A DNA stretch of 54,082 bases from Syntrophomonas sp. (GCA_016841875.1 JAENYG010000001.1:203247-257328); one strand, 5' to 3'. Numbered from the stretch's first letter, positions 17,608-26,161 are shown. Program-made: numbers and translations. Notes: a model not told the origin generated them from the sequence alone.

Positions 17608-17622
17608 TTGAACATTGTTCAA
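17608..17622. promoter_or_regulatory. Palindromic operator before tetR-degV
   Basis: TTGAAC-ATT-GTTCAA is a perfect 6-bp inverted repeat with a three-base centre, 42 bases upstream of the TetR start codon. It lies in an AT-rich stretch where a promoter would sit. Size and position fit a TetR dimer site. Confidence 0.6.
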
Positions 17623-17757
17623 ATAGTCAATCGTTTTTTTCCTGGAGCAGATAGATAGTTCCGTCTGCCCTGGTAGGCTAGCCTGCCTGCATAGTGGTTT
17701 AAGACACAAAATGCAAACACCCTGAACAGCAAGTAATTAGACAGATATATAATCCAA

Positions 17758-17805
17758 GAAGCCCGCTCAATCAACGTACTCAGGTACGCCTCAATCGCGG
17801 GCTTC
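17758..17805. terminator. Long two-part hairpin in the tetR upstream gap
   Basis: GAAGCCCGC (17758-17766) pairs with GCGGGCTTC (17797-17805), enclosing an internal hairpin CGTAC/GTACG (17775-17779 with 17784-17788), then TTT on the plus strand. Two other hairpins follow nearby: TTGTTGAC/GTCAACAA (17847-17865) and the one at 17869. The 336 bases from 17567 to 17902 hold no gene, only the operator and these structures. Confidence 0.5.
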
Positions 17806-17868
17806 TTTCATGCCTTGACCTTCACCTCTGTCATCGGTCTGGCATCTTGTTGACTTTGTCAACAACCT

Positions 17869-17895
17869 GGCACCCCGGTAAAAAACCGGGGTGCC
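17869..17895 (-). terminator. Hairpin after the acidic hypothetical gene
   Basis: A perfect 11-bp stem GGCACCCCGGT/ACCGGGGTGCC around AAAAA sits just downstream of the stop codon at 17903. The minus strand lacks a proper T-run after it, so it may be a weak terminator or a 3' stabiliser. Confidence 0.55.
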
Positions 17896-17902
17896 TATCA
17901 TT

Positions 17903-18214
17903 CTATAATTTTTCCGGATCATCTCCATAATCTTTATTATGATCCCCAGGTTTATACATCATTTCCGGCTTAACTCTAACAGAACGGGATATTTTTATCG
18001 AAGGTGCCCCTTCTTTTTCTTCACTCGGCTCATCCTCTGCTTTCTGTTCAATAGACTCACCTGGCCACTGAGTTTGCTCTTCCTGATCATTTTTTATATT
18101 TTTATCACCGTTTATGGATTCCAGAACCAGCTCTTCTTCCCTTTCCTTCTCAATAATAGTATCTTTATCAAACTCATCGCTGAATATGGAGTCTTCTTGC
18201 CTATTATCCTCCAC
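17903..18214 (-). CDS. Acidic, low-complexity hypothetical protein
   Basis: A 103-residue, highly charged protein rich in Glu, Asp and Lys with no membrane segment or Cys, probably mostly disordered. The C-terminus (SVRVKPEMMYKPGDHNKDYG) is the least repetitive part. GGGAGG lies 8 bases before a GTG start. Codon quality and the ribosome site support expression. No family was recognised and neighbours offer no hint. Confidence 0.6.
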   Translation of the reverse strand: MEDNRQEDSIFSDEFDKDTIIEKEREEELVLESINGDKNIKNDQEEQTQWPGESIEQKAEDEPSEEKEGAPSIKISRSVRVKPEMMYKPGDHNKDYGDDPEKL

Positions 18215-18446
18215 TTCTATTACCTCCCCGCATTATTGTCTGCTTCGTTATACTTAAATGTTATGCTGGAAATAAAAAAATATTTCAACCTGATAGGTGC
18301 TATGCAGGTTGATCTAATAAATTATAACCGTTTCATGGCCGACTTTTATTTCGCATGAGTGAAAAATTTAAAGCGAGAGCCCTAACCGCTTAAGACCAAA
18401 AGCTGGAAGTATTCTCTTGATCAATAAACTCGCTGAGTATCTAACT

Positions 18447-20297
18447 CTATACCAGTACGTTTACCCCATATTGAGTAAGCCAGCGATTAGTCTGCAGAAG
18501 GTAAGCCATATACTGTACATTACCCATTAATTGGCTGAACCAGGGTTTGTCAAAGAAAGGCCGGCCGCTTACAATATAATACCGAACCAGGTCCTTGTTT
18601 ATCAGGGCTTGAATAGGAGCAGATGGATTATCCAGAACATCTAACAGCTCTTTTTGCACCTCGTCCCCGTATTGTGGGTTATGGGTTTTTGGATAAGGAC
18701 TCTTCCTTCTTTCCAGGACCGGGGCTGGCAGTATACCGGTTAATGCCTTTCTCAGGATGCCCTTGGCCATACCTCCATGATTTTTCATCTTCCAGGGAAT
18801 ATTCCAAACATATTGAACCAGGTCATGGTCAGCAAACGGTACTCTAACCTCTAATCCATTAGCCATGCTCATCCGATCTTTCCGGTCCAGAAGCGTCTGC
18901 ATAAAGCGGGTGATATTAAGGTAAGATATCTCCCTCATTCTTGCATCCCATTCAGGCTCACCCTCCAGGGCAGGTACTTCTTTTATAGCCTGGGCGTACT
19001 TTTCCCGTACGTATTCCTCCCCGGCTAAATTTTGGAGCAATCCTGGCGATAAGAAACGGCTGCGTTCTTCCAGCATCCTTATCCAGGGAAAAGCAGGGGT
19101 TTTAATGACATCTGCATCATGAAACCAGGGGTAGCCTCCCAGTATTTCATCTGCACATTCTCCTGATAAGGCAACTGCAGCATGCTTTTTGACTTCCCGG
19201 CAAAACAAATACAAGGATGAATTGATATCTGTCATATCAGGCATATCGTTGGCCAGCAGCGCCGGTTCAAGGGCTGCTGCCAGCTCTCGATTATCAATCA
19301 CGATAAATTTATGCCGGGTGTGCAGATAATCAGATACCTGATGAATCCAGGGGTTATCTGAACTGGTCTCGAACTGGTTGGGCGTATAGAATCTCATATT
19401 ATCAGCATAATCTACTGAGAAGGTATCCAATGCTCCCTTATTACCATCTTTATAGACTCGGGCAGCAACAGCAGTAATAGCACTGGAATCCAATCCCCCG
19501 GAAAGCAGGGTACATAACGGTCGATCGGATATTAACTGTTTCTCCACACTGCTGGAGAATATTTTTTTTAGCCGTTCAGCGGTATCATCCAGGTCATCGT
19601 TATGGATGTTGCTCACTAAACGCCAGTATTTCTTGACTACTATCCCGTCTGGTTTTAATAACATCCAGCATCCGGGCTCAAGCTCCTTTATGCCTTTAAA
19701 GATTCCATGACCCGGAGTCCGAGATGGTCCCATAAAGAGTATTTCTGATAGTCCTTCCCGATCTACCTCCGCTTGGACCGATGGGTGTACCAGTATAGCT
19801 TTGGGTTCAGAAGCAAAAAACAGCCTGTTTTCATCTGATCGGTAAAACAGCGGCTTTACTCCCATTCGGTCGCGAGCCAAAAAGAGGGATTGCTCATCTT
19901 CATTCCATATGCCAAAAGCATAAATACCGTTAAACCTGTTTACACAATCTCTGCCCCACTCCATGTAAGCAGTCAAAACCACCTCGGTATCCGAGTTGCG
20001 GCTGTAAAAAATATATCCCTTGCCTTCCAACTCACGCCTTAATTCCAGGGTATTGTAAAGTTCCCCATTATAAGTAATGACAAAAGTCCGCCCCTTATTA
20101 ACTCTGATCATGGGCTGCTTTCCCCCTTCAGGGTCAACTACTATCAATCGGCGATGACCCAGGGCTGCATGCAGTGAGAGCCAGGTCCCCTTGGCATCCG
20201 GCCCCCGGTGCTGCAGGGTATCTGACATCCTTTCGATTATACTGCCTGCCTCTCTAAGGTCCTCATGCCAACTTATCCAGCCAGCTATTCCACACAT
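18447..20297 (-). CDS. asnB: Asparagine synthase (glutamine-hydrolysing)
   Basis: A 616-residue two-domain enzyme. The class II glutaminase domain begins MCGIAGW with Cys2 as nucleophile, followed by 'HRGPDAKGTW', 'ITYNGELYN' and 'NSDTEVVLTAYMEWG'. The synthetase domain carries the ATP-binding 'LLSGGLDSSAITAVA' and 'ALSGECADEILGGYPWF'. It makes Asn from Asp, Gln and ATP. I set the start at the ATG at 20297 so that Cys2 follows it; GGGAGG is correctly placed. A terminator-like hairpin lies directly upstream in the leader. Confidence 0.93.
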   Translation of the reverse strand: MCGIAGWISWHEDLREAGSIIERMSDTLQHRGPDAKGTWLSLHAALGHRRLIVVDPEGGKQPMIRVNKGRTFVITYNGELYNTLELRRELEGKGYIFYSRNSDTEVVLTAYMEWGRDCVNRFNGIYAFGIWNEDEQSLFLARDRMGVKPLFYRSDENRLFFASEPKAILVHPSVQAEVDREGLSEILFMGPSRTPGHGIFKGIKELEPGCWMLLKPDGIVVKKYWRLVSNIHNDDLDDTAERLKKIFSSSVEKQLISDRPLCTLLSGGLDSSAITAVAARVYKDGNKGALDTFSVDYADNMRFYTPNQFETSSDNPWIHQVSDYLHTRHKFIVIDNRELAAALEPALLANDMPDMTDINSSLYLFCREVKKHAAVALSGECADEILGGYPWFHDADVIKTPAFPWIRMLEERSRFLSPGLLQNLAGEEYVREKYAQAIKEVPALEGEPEWDARMREISYLNITRFMQTLLDRKDRMSMANGLEVRVPFADHDLVQYVWNIPWKMKNHGGMAKGILRKALTGILPAPVLERRKSPYPKTHNPQYGDEVQKELLDVLDNPSAPIQALINKDLVRYYIVSGRPFFDKPWFSQLMGNVQYMAYLLQTNRWLTQYGVNVLV

Positions 20298-20313
20298 ATA
20301 TTTGTCCTCCCAT

Positions 20314-20346
20314 AAAAAAGGGCCTGGAATATAAATCCCAGCCCCC
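20314..20346 (-). promoter_or_regulatory. Terminator-like hairpin in the asnB leader
   Basis: On the minus strand GGGCTGG (with one bulge) pairs with CCAGGCCC around a short AT loop and is followed by TTTTTT, then at once by the GGGAGG ribosome site of asnB. No T-box signature is visible in the preceding 130 bases. It could attenuate asnB or end read-through from upstream. Confidence 0.5.
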
Positions 20347-20475
20347 ATTGCCTGTATATTAATATATGTCTCTGGTATTAGAATAGTTCCTGCTATGCCT
20401 GCATTTTTCTCAATTAAATCAATACTATCTGCTCTTCAGCAGTATTAACCCGGTGGAGTTCGAAAGCCATACCCA

Positions 20476-22344
20476 CTACCAGCTCGAGCCGCCGCCGCCA
20501 CCGCCGCCGCCGCCACTGAAACCGCCTCCTATCGAACTGCCTTTAGATGACGGAGCAGAAGTCATAGAACGATTAGCTTGACTGAAACAATTGTCCATCG
20601 CCCTGCCAAAACTAACCGTATTGAAAGCTCCATAATGAGCTGGCCCATAATACCAGTCGGGCGGCCGAGTTACAATAGTACTAAATTTATCGGCCCACTT
20701 CTCAGTTACTCCTAATACAACCGCATAGGGCAGTATATTGTAGAAGTAAGCAGGATTTTGCTCCACCAATTCTTCAATCTTTTCTTTTTCGGCTTGACTC
20801 AGAAATTCCCTGAACCCCAGCAGATACTCATACATATTATGCCCGTATTCGCTCTTCTGAGTTACCAGACCTGCGATAAGCGCAATAAAAGTTCCGGTTA
20901 TAGTCGCCTTGATAGCTTCTAATACCGGTATTCCTATACTGTATATTATATATGCCGGTGCTCCCAACATCACTATAAAGATCAGCAGAGCGACTATTAG
21001 CCTTCCCACCTTCTGCCGTTGACTATAACCGTCCCATTTGCTGGTAACCGCCATCAAGCCTCCGTTGATAATCATCACAATAATACCGGCGGTTATTAAT
21101 AATATCCACCCATTGCTAACGGTTCCGTCATATACTATAGCCTGCTGAATAAGGTAAACATAGGGGAGAGATGAGAGCAACAAAGCTATCGAAGCCATTG
21201 TTTTACTGGTATTAGACCAGATAGCTGTTTCCCCGCTGAACTGCCCCTCTACCATACTTTTGACCCGGCTTATAGTTTTATAGAATTGGTCCTTTAAATC
21301 CTCGGTGGTCACCTGCTGACCATCACCGAAGGAAAATAAATCCTCGAATGCCACCCGCTCATATTCTTTAGCGGTCTCATCCAATTCCTTTCTCCTAATA
21401 AACCTGAATATTTCCTTACCCAAAAACCAGGTCTTTTCTTCTTCCTGTATGGCCAGGTGTCCTTTATCAGCCCAGTAAAATAACAGCGAAGTAACATCTT
21501 TACCATCTACCGTTCCATCCATTATATATCCGATATCACAGGAGTTGATCCCTACCGGTTGATAGAACTGCACACTGGGATACAGCGGTTTGTCTCTTCC
21601 AAACCGGTACCAGATAAGCAGAACCAGAGCCATCAGCAGCGGGAATAGAAACCAGTTCCATCTGGACATATTACCAAGCATATCTTCTACTTCCCTTACA
21701 CCCACATAGTACCCTTCTGGAAGGGGCAATGCTATGGTAACTCCTTCGTTATTATCCAGGGCAGCGGTAATCCTGCCGGTTATGGTATTTCCATTGACTT
21801 CAAAATCAACCCCGCCAGTATTAGTACTGCCGTAGTAACCTCTGGTAATATTCACCTTGCTGGCATCGAAGGCTTTGGGCATAGTTACTGTAAAACTAGC
21901 ATTGTTAATATCAGTATCCCATTCAGTGCCGATAAGGTTAAAGTAAAATTCATCATAATCTTTTAGGCCGTCCTCACCCACATCAAAATCATAATGAATC
22001 TTATAGACCTGCCGGCCTTCTACAGTATAATCGGGACTGCCGATTTGAATATTGAGATATCCTGATTCCCTGTTTACTGTATAGTCGTATCCTTCCACAT
22101 CTATATTCTCGATTAACACCGGGCGGTTGTTGTATCGCTCGGGTATAGATCTAATGATCCCATGTCGGGGGGCAGTAAATTCTACTTCCACTGTTTCCAG
22201 GATTTGATAACGGTTAGATTCGAGTACATTAGCATTGACGTCATACTGCTGAATAAGAAAATATTCCGCCAGGGAAACGTCCGGGGCGGAAAATATCCCT
22301 GCCAGCAGCAGAAACATAAATAAAAAATATTTTTTATGACCCAT
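20476..22344 (-). CDS. DUF2207 membrane protein
   Basis: A ~622-residue protein with a signal peptide (to about residue 28, 'PDVSLAEYF'), an extracytoplasmic DUF2207 beta-domain ('QYDVNANVLESNRYQILETVEVEFTAPRHGIIRS' region), a membrane helix near residue 235, a cytoplasmic domain, two or more further helices (about residues 385-490), and a Gly/Ser-rich tail (long glycine run, then SSW). This is the standard architecture of YciQ-like proteins, function unknown. I prefer the ATG at 22344, spaced correctly from AAGGAAG. It follows lemA by 12 bases, a pairing common in bacteria. Confidence 0.88.
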   Translation of the reverse strand: MGHKKYFLFMFLLLAGIFSAPDVSLAEYFLIQQYDVNANVLESNRYQILETVEVEFTAPRHGIIRSIPERYNNRPVLIENIDVEGYDYTVNRESGYLNIQIGSPDYTVEGRQVYKIHYDFDVGEDGLKDYDEFYFNLIGTEWDTDINNASFTVTMPKAFDASKVNITRGYYGSTNTGGVDFEVNGNTITGRITAALDNNEGVTIALPLPEGYYVGVREVEDMLGNMSRWNWFLFPLLMALVLLIWYRFGRDKPLYPSVQFYQPVGINSCDIGYIMDGTVDGKDVTSLLFYWADKGHLAIQEEEKTWFLGKEIFRFIRRKELDETAKEYERVAFEDLFSFGDGQQVTTEDLKDQFYKTISRVKSMVEGQFSGETAIWSNTSKTMASIALLLSSLPYVYLIQQAIVYDGTVSNGWILLITAGIIVMIINGGLMAVTSKWDGYSQRQKVGRLIVALLIFIVMLGAPAYIIYSIGIPVLEAIKATITGTFIALIAGLVTQKSEYGHNMYEYLLGFREFLSQAEKEKIEELVEQNPAYFYNILPYAVVLGVTEKWADKFSTIVTRPPDWYYGPAHYGAFNTVSFGRAMDNCFSQANRSMTSAPSSKGSSIGGGFSGGGGGGGGGSSW

Positions 22345-22356
22345 ATTCACTCTTCC

Positions 22357-22902
22357 TTAAAATTTAACCTGCACGACATCGTGAGCAGCAGCCTCAACTT
22401 CCCAATAATCACGTTTTCTGAATCCAAACAGAGCCGCTATAATTGATTGTGGTATTACTTCAACTTTTATATTGTAATTCTTTACTATCGCATTATAATA
22501 TTTTCTGGACTGCAGGATATCGTCTTCGATCCTCTGCAGCTGATTCTGAAGGTCTAAAAAATTGACGTTTGCTTTCAATTCAGGATAGCTTTCAGATAAA
22601 GCAAACAAAGATTTTAGAGTCCGCTGCAGTTCACCTTCACTCTGCTGCACCTGCTGAATCCCCTGGGCAGACATGGCACGGCTTCTTGCCTCCACTACCT
22701 GGGCCAGGGTTTCTTTTTCATGGCCAGCATAACCTTTAACTGTTTCCACCAGATTGGGTATTAGATCATACCTCTTTTTCATATATGCTTCAACTGTTGC
22801 GTAAGCTTCTTCAATCCGGTTTCTAAGTTTTACAAACCCATTGTACATTCCGATCACTGCAATACCCAGCAATAGCACAATACCTACCACGAAAAAAATC
22901 AC
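22357..22902 (-). CDS. lemA: LemA family protein
   Basis: A 181-residue LemA protein: one N-terminal membrane helix, then the conserved 'YNGFVKLRNRIEEAYATVEAYMKKRYDLIPNLVETVKGYA' region and a helical bundle ('ARSRAMSA', 'YPELKANVNFLDLQNQLQRIEDDI', 'RKYYNAIVKNYN'). The N-terminus is predicted outside and the bundle inside. It starts at GTG with AAGGGGGAG upstream and forms a two-gene unit with the DUF2207 gene. Cellular role unknown. Confidence 0.92.
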   Translation of the reverse strand: MIFFVVGIVLLLGIAVIGMYNGFVKLRNRIEEAYATVEAYMKKRYDLIPNLVETVKGYAGHEKETLAQVVEARSRAMSAQGIQQVQQSEGELQRTLKSLFALSESYPELKANVNFLDLQNQLQRIEDDILQSRKYYNAIVKNYNIKVEVIPQSIIAALFGFRKRDYWEVEAAAHDVVQVKF

Positions 22903-23132
22903 GCCTACTCCCCCTTAATATTGTTGATCGAAGGATAACTCCAAAATTGATAACCCCCTGCTGTTAACCAATGCCTTCCGATCCTCTCTCTCCCCATAGA
23001 GCAGCAAAAGCAATAGCAGGAGGTTTTCACTAACAACTCGAACCTTTTATCTATTATTCTATTATTATAACTTTGAATCCTTCTCACCGGTGATTTTTTT
23101 GATAATTGGGAGGGCTTGAAGCAACATATAAA

Positions 23133-23224
23133 TTCCCGGGATTATTCAGTCAGTCTACATACTTTAATTGTTTTTATTGTATTATTTCAAATAAAAATCC
23201 TGAATAATTAAATGTACCCGGGAA
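23133..23224. repeat. Nested inverted repeat in intergenic DNA
   Basis: TTCCCGGG (23133-23140) pairs with CCCGGGAA (23217-23224), and inside it ATTATTCAG (23141-23149) pairs with CTGAATAAT (23200-23208). The arms are offset by an 8-base insertion and enclose about 50 AT-rich bases. It could be a remnant of a small palindromic element or a paired regulator site. Confidence 0.4.
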
Positions 23225-23260
23225 TAAAAGTGCATAAATGGAAGCTATGAACATCAACCC

Positions 23261-23995
23261 ATGACATATAATAATTCCATAGAGATGGAGGGTTATATTA
23301 TGATCAAAAATTGGTCTTTATCCGATAAGATTTTCGCAGGATTAATTATTTTAATGCTGTCCGGCAAAATTATTTGGACCTGGTTTGAATTGAATCACCC
23401 GCTAGTACTGCAGTGGACGGCCTCCTGGACTGCCATTGGGGTCATATCCCTGTTGAGTATCGCAGTATATCGCCTATCCACCCAAACAGGATTTCCATCC
23501 CTCTGGGATGATCGTCTGTCGATCCGGCAGCGCTTCCTGATACCTATAGGGTTTGGAATGGCAGTAGCTTCTATATAGATTATCCTGGGTATAGTAATGC
23601 AAATACCTTCTGCTATTCATGTCCCCTTACCGCTTGCCATACCAGTATATATTACTGGCGGTATATTCCTGGAACTGATGTACCGCTTTATCCCACTGGT
23701 GTTTCTAGTATGGTTAGTATCCTCAGTAATTCTTTGAGGTCGCAGGCAGGAGTATGTCTTTTGGGTTTTCGCAGTATTGCTGTCTCTTTGGGAACCAGTC
23801 ATGCAGCTTCTGGGTATGACCCAGATGGGTTTGCTGACAAATTTTTTCTTTGGGATCGGTATGTTTAGCTTTATATTTGCTGCTAACCTCATACCAGCCT
23901 TTATCTTCAGAAATTACGGGTTTCTAGCGGTTGTTGTCTGGCGCCTGACTGACTATGCGATCTGGCATATGATATGGCCATTATTCTGGCATTAA
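23261..23995 (+). pseudogene. CPBP-like membrane protein gene with two in-frame stops
   Basis: One reading frame of about 244 codons runs from 23261 to 23995 and is broken only by a TAG at 23576-23578 and a TGA at 23735-23737; there is no frameshift. The product has six or seven hydrophobic segments. 'GGIFLELMYRFIPLVFLVWL' resembles the first motif of CPBP intramembrane proteases (EExxxR, first Glu here Leu) and the end 'DYAIWHMIWPLF' resembles their last His motif. Both stops could come from single transitions (TGG or CGA). It is probably recent decay. The family call is tentative; the broken frame is directly visible. Confidence 0.65.
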
Positions 23996-24024
23996 AACCT
24001 CCCCTATATGCATTGTTTTGTGCA

Positions 24025-24150
24025 CAGCTAGAGAGGTGATATACTGATTAGTGGTAACAGTATTCTACGGGAATCAAAACACAGTTCCGGTTGGTAGTCC
24101 GGACTCACCTATTATGTAATAGGTGACAGTAACCTTCCCTCCTGGGTCGT
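24025..24150 (+). ncRNA. yjdF-type riboswitch candidate
   Basis: The 190-base leader of the yjdF gene is highly structured: GGGAA (24069-24073) can close with TTCCC (24135-24139) around TCCGG/CCGGA (24086-24090 with 24099-24103) and a 9-bp hairpin TCACCTATT/AATAGGTGA (24105-24126). Preceding it is 'GAGGTGATA...GTGGTAACAG'. The elements and position match what I know of the yjdF motif, a riboswitch for azaaromatic compounds found upstream of DUF2992 genes. It has not been compared with the family covariance model. Confidence 0.65.
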
Positions 24151-24187
24151 CCATTTCCCGTTTGGTATTTTCTCAAGGAGGGATTTT

Positions 24188-24613
24188 ATGAGTTGTAACA
24201 ACACAAGTATTAAGCTGACGGTGTATTTTGAAGATCCGTTCTGGGTAGGATTATTCGAGAGAAGCCAGGGACACAGATACCAGGTGGCACGGGTGGTTTT
24301 CGGATCAGAACCAAAAAGTTATGACATTATGCATATTTTAAGTGACTATCACCAAATTAATTTCGGTGATTCCATTCCTCTTGTTTAAAAAAAGCCTTTA
24401 TACAGAATAAACCCCAAAAGAATGCAGCGCTTGGTTAACCGCACTATGGATAAAAGAGGCATTGGAACGGCAGCCCAGGAAGCTGTGAGATTGCAGCGAG
24501 AAGTAGATAAAAAGGCCCGGCAGGAGACCCGTCAGTCACAAAAAGAAGCATTGCTACGGAAAAAGTTTGAACAAAAGCAGCAGAAGAAAAAAGAGAAAAA
24601 AAGAGGGCACTAA
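24188..24613 (+). pseudogene. yjdF: yjdF (DUF2992) gene interrupted by one in-frame stop
   Basis: The N-terminal half (SIKLTVYFEDPFWVGLFER, 'YQVARVVFGSEPKSYDIMHIL') and the C-terminal Lys/Arg/Gln-rich half ('INPKRMQRLVNR...KGIG', ending 'KKEKKRGH') are the two ends of a DUF2992 protein. They lie in one frame separated only by a TAA at 24386-24388, after which the frame resumes KKPLYRINPKR without loss. The usual residue here is Glu in relatives as I recall them, and GAA to TAA would explain it. AAGGAGG precedes the ATG. Function is unknown beyond its riboswitch control. Confidence 0.8.
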
Positions 24614-24624
24614 CCTCATCCCCG

Positions 24625-24662
24625 AAGGATAGTCGGCCGATATCGGCCGACTATCCTTATTT
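24625..24662 (+). terminator. Perfect palindromic terminator after yjdF
   Basis: A 34-base perfect palindrome centred at 24641/24642 (half AAGGATAGTCGGCCGAT) is followed by ATTT. It lies 12 bases after the end of the yjdF frame. Being symmetrical with flanking A and T, it could act on both strands. Confidence 0.75.
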
Positions 24663-24894
24663 ACTGTTATTAATAGCTTATATTCGTTCTTGGTCCTGAA
24701 TCTCTTCTTTCCTAAAATCAAGAGCCAGGGAATTCATATTTTTTATATATTTTTATTTTAACCTCAGAAACATTATCAATCCATGTTTGTGATAAGTCAC
24801 AAATCTTTCATCTGTATAAACTAATGTTCATAGACACAACTTAATTTCAGCAGAATTAATATTACTCATATTAATAAAAGAAGGAGATAATTAT

Positions 24895-25845
24895 ATGCTG
24901 AATACACTTGAACAAAACACAAAAGTTGAATCCTATGGATGTGAATATTTTGGAAGATTAAAAAGCGTGTTAGTCCATAATCCATATGAATCTTTAAAGT
25001 TGATAAATGATCTTAATTATATAGACTGGTTATTTGATGCAGTTCCTGATATAGATAAATTTCACCAGGAACACTATAATTGGGTTCAACTATTAAAATC
25101 CTATAATGTAGAGATTTTTGAAGTGAGGGATTATGTCCAGGAAAACAGAGACCTCATAGACCAGCTCCCCAACCTGGTTTACATGCACGACAGCTCGGTT
25201 ATAACCCGGCAGGGAGCTATTCTATCAAAAATGTCATCTGACTTTGCCCGTCGTGGTGAAGATATGGTAGTAAAAGAAGCCCTTCTCAATCTCGGCATAC
25301 CGATATTCTGGGAATTTCCCAGCCAGGGACAATTTGAAGGCTGTCTGCTGCTATCCCCTGAAACCGTTTTGGTGGCTGATACCGAACGACACCATCCCCG
25401 GGCTATCGAGAAGTTAATCCCGCATATACTAACGTTATTTAAAGAGATAATATACTTGAAGATTCCCCAAAGACGCCGTTTCATGCATCCCGATACAGTT
25501 TATAACCGAATATCCGAAGACCTGGCTCTGGTATACCTTCCAGCTATTCTTGAAGCACAGTATATTACTAATGAAAAACGTATTGTCATTGAGGATTTCG
25601 ATGATTTTATGTATATGCGTGGTATTGAATTATTAAACATATCTTCGGAAGAACAATTAAGGTTTGGATGTACTTTCGTGCCTTTGCAGCCAGGTATAAT
25701 ATTCCATTACGATACTGCCCTGAAACCTGAGACCAAAAAGAAATTGCATCGCAGAGGCGTAGAAATAATTGAATTTCACCCAGAAGCTCTGCTATCGGGC
25801 GGAGGAAGTCTGCGCTGCATAACACTTCGCTTGCGGCGTGAATAA
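24895..25845 (+). CDS. Arginine deiminase-superfamily protein, variant active site
   Basis: A 316-residue member of the guanidino-modifying superfamily: 'LPNLVYMHDSSVI', 'MHPDTVYNRISEDLALVY' with H198 and D200, and the nucleophile C308 in GGGSLRCITLRLRRE all align with arginine deiminase. The usual EGGD, whose Asp grips the guanidinium group, reads E-G-C-L (C150), and the LPN(x)nRD element has His for Arg. Substrate may therefore differ from arginine. No arcB, arcC or antiporter gene is nearby. AAGGAG lies 9 bases before the ATG, and a 280-base gap with the yjdF terminator isolates it. Confidence 0.85.
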   Translation: MLNTLEQNTKVESYGCEYFGRLKSVLVHNPYESLKLINDLNYIDWLFDAVPDIDKFHQEHYNWVQLLKSYNVEIFEVRDYVQENRDLIDQLPNLVYMHDSSVITRQGAILSKMSSDFARRGEDMVVKEALLNLGIPIFWEFPSQGQFEGCLLLSPETVLVADTERHHPRAIEKLIPHILTLFKEIIYLKIPQRRRFMHPDTVYNRISEDLALVYLPAILEAQYITNEKRIVIEDFDDFMYMRGIELLNISSEEQLRFGCTFVPLQPGIIFHYDTALKPETKKKLHRRGVEIIEFHPEALLSGGGSLRCITLRLRRE

Positions 25846-25963
25846 ACTCTACACCATTCCGTTTTATTTTAGAGTAGTCTTATTCAATTACTGTTTCTTC
25901 TCTGGTAAAATATTATTTGTTGCTTTTGGTAATAAATACTATTTTTTCTGAGGAGAAGTTTTA

Positions 25964-26161
25964 ATGAAAGATAAAAACTGTAAAGAAGTAATAATAAACG
26001 GGCATAAACTACTGTGTCCGATATGCGGGGGCAATACCTTCTGGGAAAACAAGGATATGGTTAATAGTAAATGGGCAATCCTTTTTGGTTTTTTTAACAA
26101 GAAAATGGAAAATTTTATTTGCCAACAGTGCGGATATATAAACTGGTTTTGGAACGACTAA
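25964..26161 (+). CDS. Small zinc-ribbon protein
   Basis: A 65-residue protein with two Cys pairs, CPICGG near residues 18-23 and CQQCGY near 53-58, spaced as in a zinc ribbon, and aromatic residues between them (WAILFGFF). Proteins of this type are common single-domain unknowns in bacteria. GAGGAGAAG lies upstream of the ATG. No partner is evident. Confidence 0.7.
   Translation: MKDKNCKEVIINGHKLLCPICGGNTFWENKDMVNSKWAILFGFFNKKMENFICQQCGYINWFWND

Noticed and set aside
20297-20475. T-box leader for asnB
   Set aside because: No AGGGTGGNACCGCG-like core or specifier arrangement is visible; only a terminator-like hairpin.
22905-23087. 60-codon minus-strand open frame before lemA
   Set aside because: Weak composition, no ribosome site, and it covers the likely lemA promoter region.
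23576-24388. Stop codon recoding (pyrrolysine at TAG, selenocysteine or Trp at TGA)
   Set aside because: Three different stop codons are involved, no SECIS-like structure or pyl gene is seen, and the products are not known users of either amino acid.
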